In this document: positions 63,950 to 64,000 of the stretch, one piece after another
Numbering within the stretch: position 1 is the stretch's first letter
Layout: each line of letters starts with the position of its first letter
From: Rhabdophis nuchalis
Taxonomy: Eukaryota; Chordata; Lepidosauria; Squamata; Natricidae
NCBI GenBank assembly: GCA_039707465.1
Contig: CM077648.1
Coordinates: 18,161,119 to 18,225,118 of the forward strand
Length of the DNA stretch: 64,000 bases
Direction: 5' to 3'
Translations under genes and position numbers: made by a program
Notes under the pieces: generated by a model
Databases searched by the model: none
Told to the model about the DNA's origin: nothing
The model's input: the letters and a program-made list of their open reading frames with translations, nothing else

Positions 63950-64000
63950 AATTCCTGCCTAAGGAGGGGGTTGGACTAGATCTCCAAGGTCCCTTCTAAC

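Larger units (their letters stand above)
63192..64000 (+). mobile_element. CR1 LINE 3' end, twice interrupted, running off the window
   Basis: 63192-63547 is the coding end ([24 protein letters not shown] region, KRWTK, with a deletion before KRLDKHLSEMV). It resumes after the MITE and an AT-rich insertion at about 63950 with TTCCTGCCTAAGGAGGGGGT, the 3' UTR start. The tail lies beyond the right edge. Confidence 0.85.

Noticed and set aside
1..64000. CRISPR arrays, bacterial operons or ribosome binding sites
   Set aside because: All repeat structure is of eukaryotic transposon or microsatellite type.

Overview
This window looks like repeat-rich, non-coding DNA of a squamate reptile, most likely a snake. 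The argument rests on repeat content. There are several CR1 LINE 3' ends with the AATAG/ATTGT-type pentanucleotide tails known from snake CR1 elements. There is also a BovB (RTE) LINE, several tRNA-derived SINE families of squamate type, abundant L2 LINEs, and a dense population of short hAT-type MITEs. I found no host protein-coding gene, rRNA or functional tRNA. The only credible long open reading frames belong to transposable elements.

Layout. 1-17 kb: AT-rich sequence with scattered SINEs, hAT MITEs, solo LTRs (one carrying a truncated half-L1 insertion), a 353-bp Tc1/mariner-type MITE and degraded LINE 3' ends. 17.8-22.8 kb: a complete, young Ty3/gypsy retrotransposon with two 299-bp LTRs differing at two positions, a perfect GTAAT target duplication and one uninterrupted 1448-codon gag-pol ORF. 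23-47 kb: L2 and CR1 fragments, a BovB fragment split by a SINE, a Tc1-like 3' end resembling fish-type elements, a 779-bp GC-rich fold-back element, solo LTRs, and hAT MITEs nested in SINEs. 47.6-51.1 kb: a nearly complete L2 LINE (endonuclease plus reverse transcriptase) with one in-frame amber stop and an ATCT-repeat tail. 51-56 kb: older L2 and MITE remnants. 56.3-58.8 kb: a solo LTR split by a full-length 1958-bp retroelement that has a GC-rich 5' UTR, an L1-type ORF1 and a poly(A) tail but no ORF2. 59-64 kb: CR1, a SINE, a non-autonomous Helitron with a CR1 inside it, another LINE family split by a hAT MITE, an L2 tail, and a CR1 running off the right edge.

The most interesting signal is the ORF1-only, L1-derived family. 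A full-length copy (56515-58472, 17-bp target duplication) and an independent 5'-truncated copy (14515-15084, 15-bp target duplication) share the same ORF1-to-3'UTR junction with no ORF2. This is a mobile, presumably L1-dependent half-L1 lineage, comparable in design to mammalian HAL1. The Ty3/gypsy copy may still be active or be a recent insertion. Much of the rest is a record of nested insertions whose order can be read from target-site duplications.
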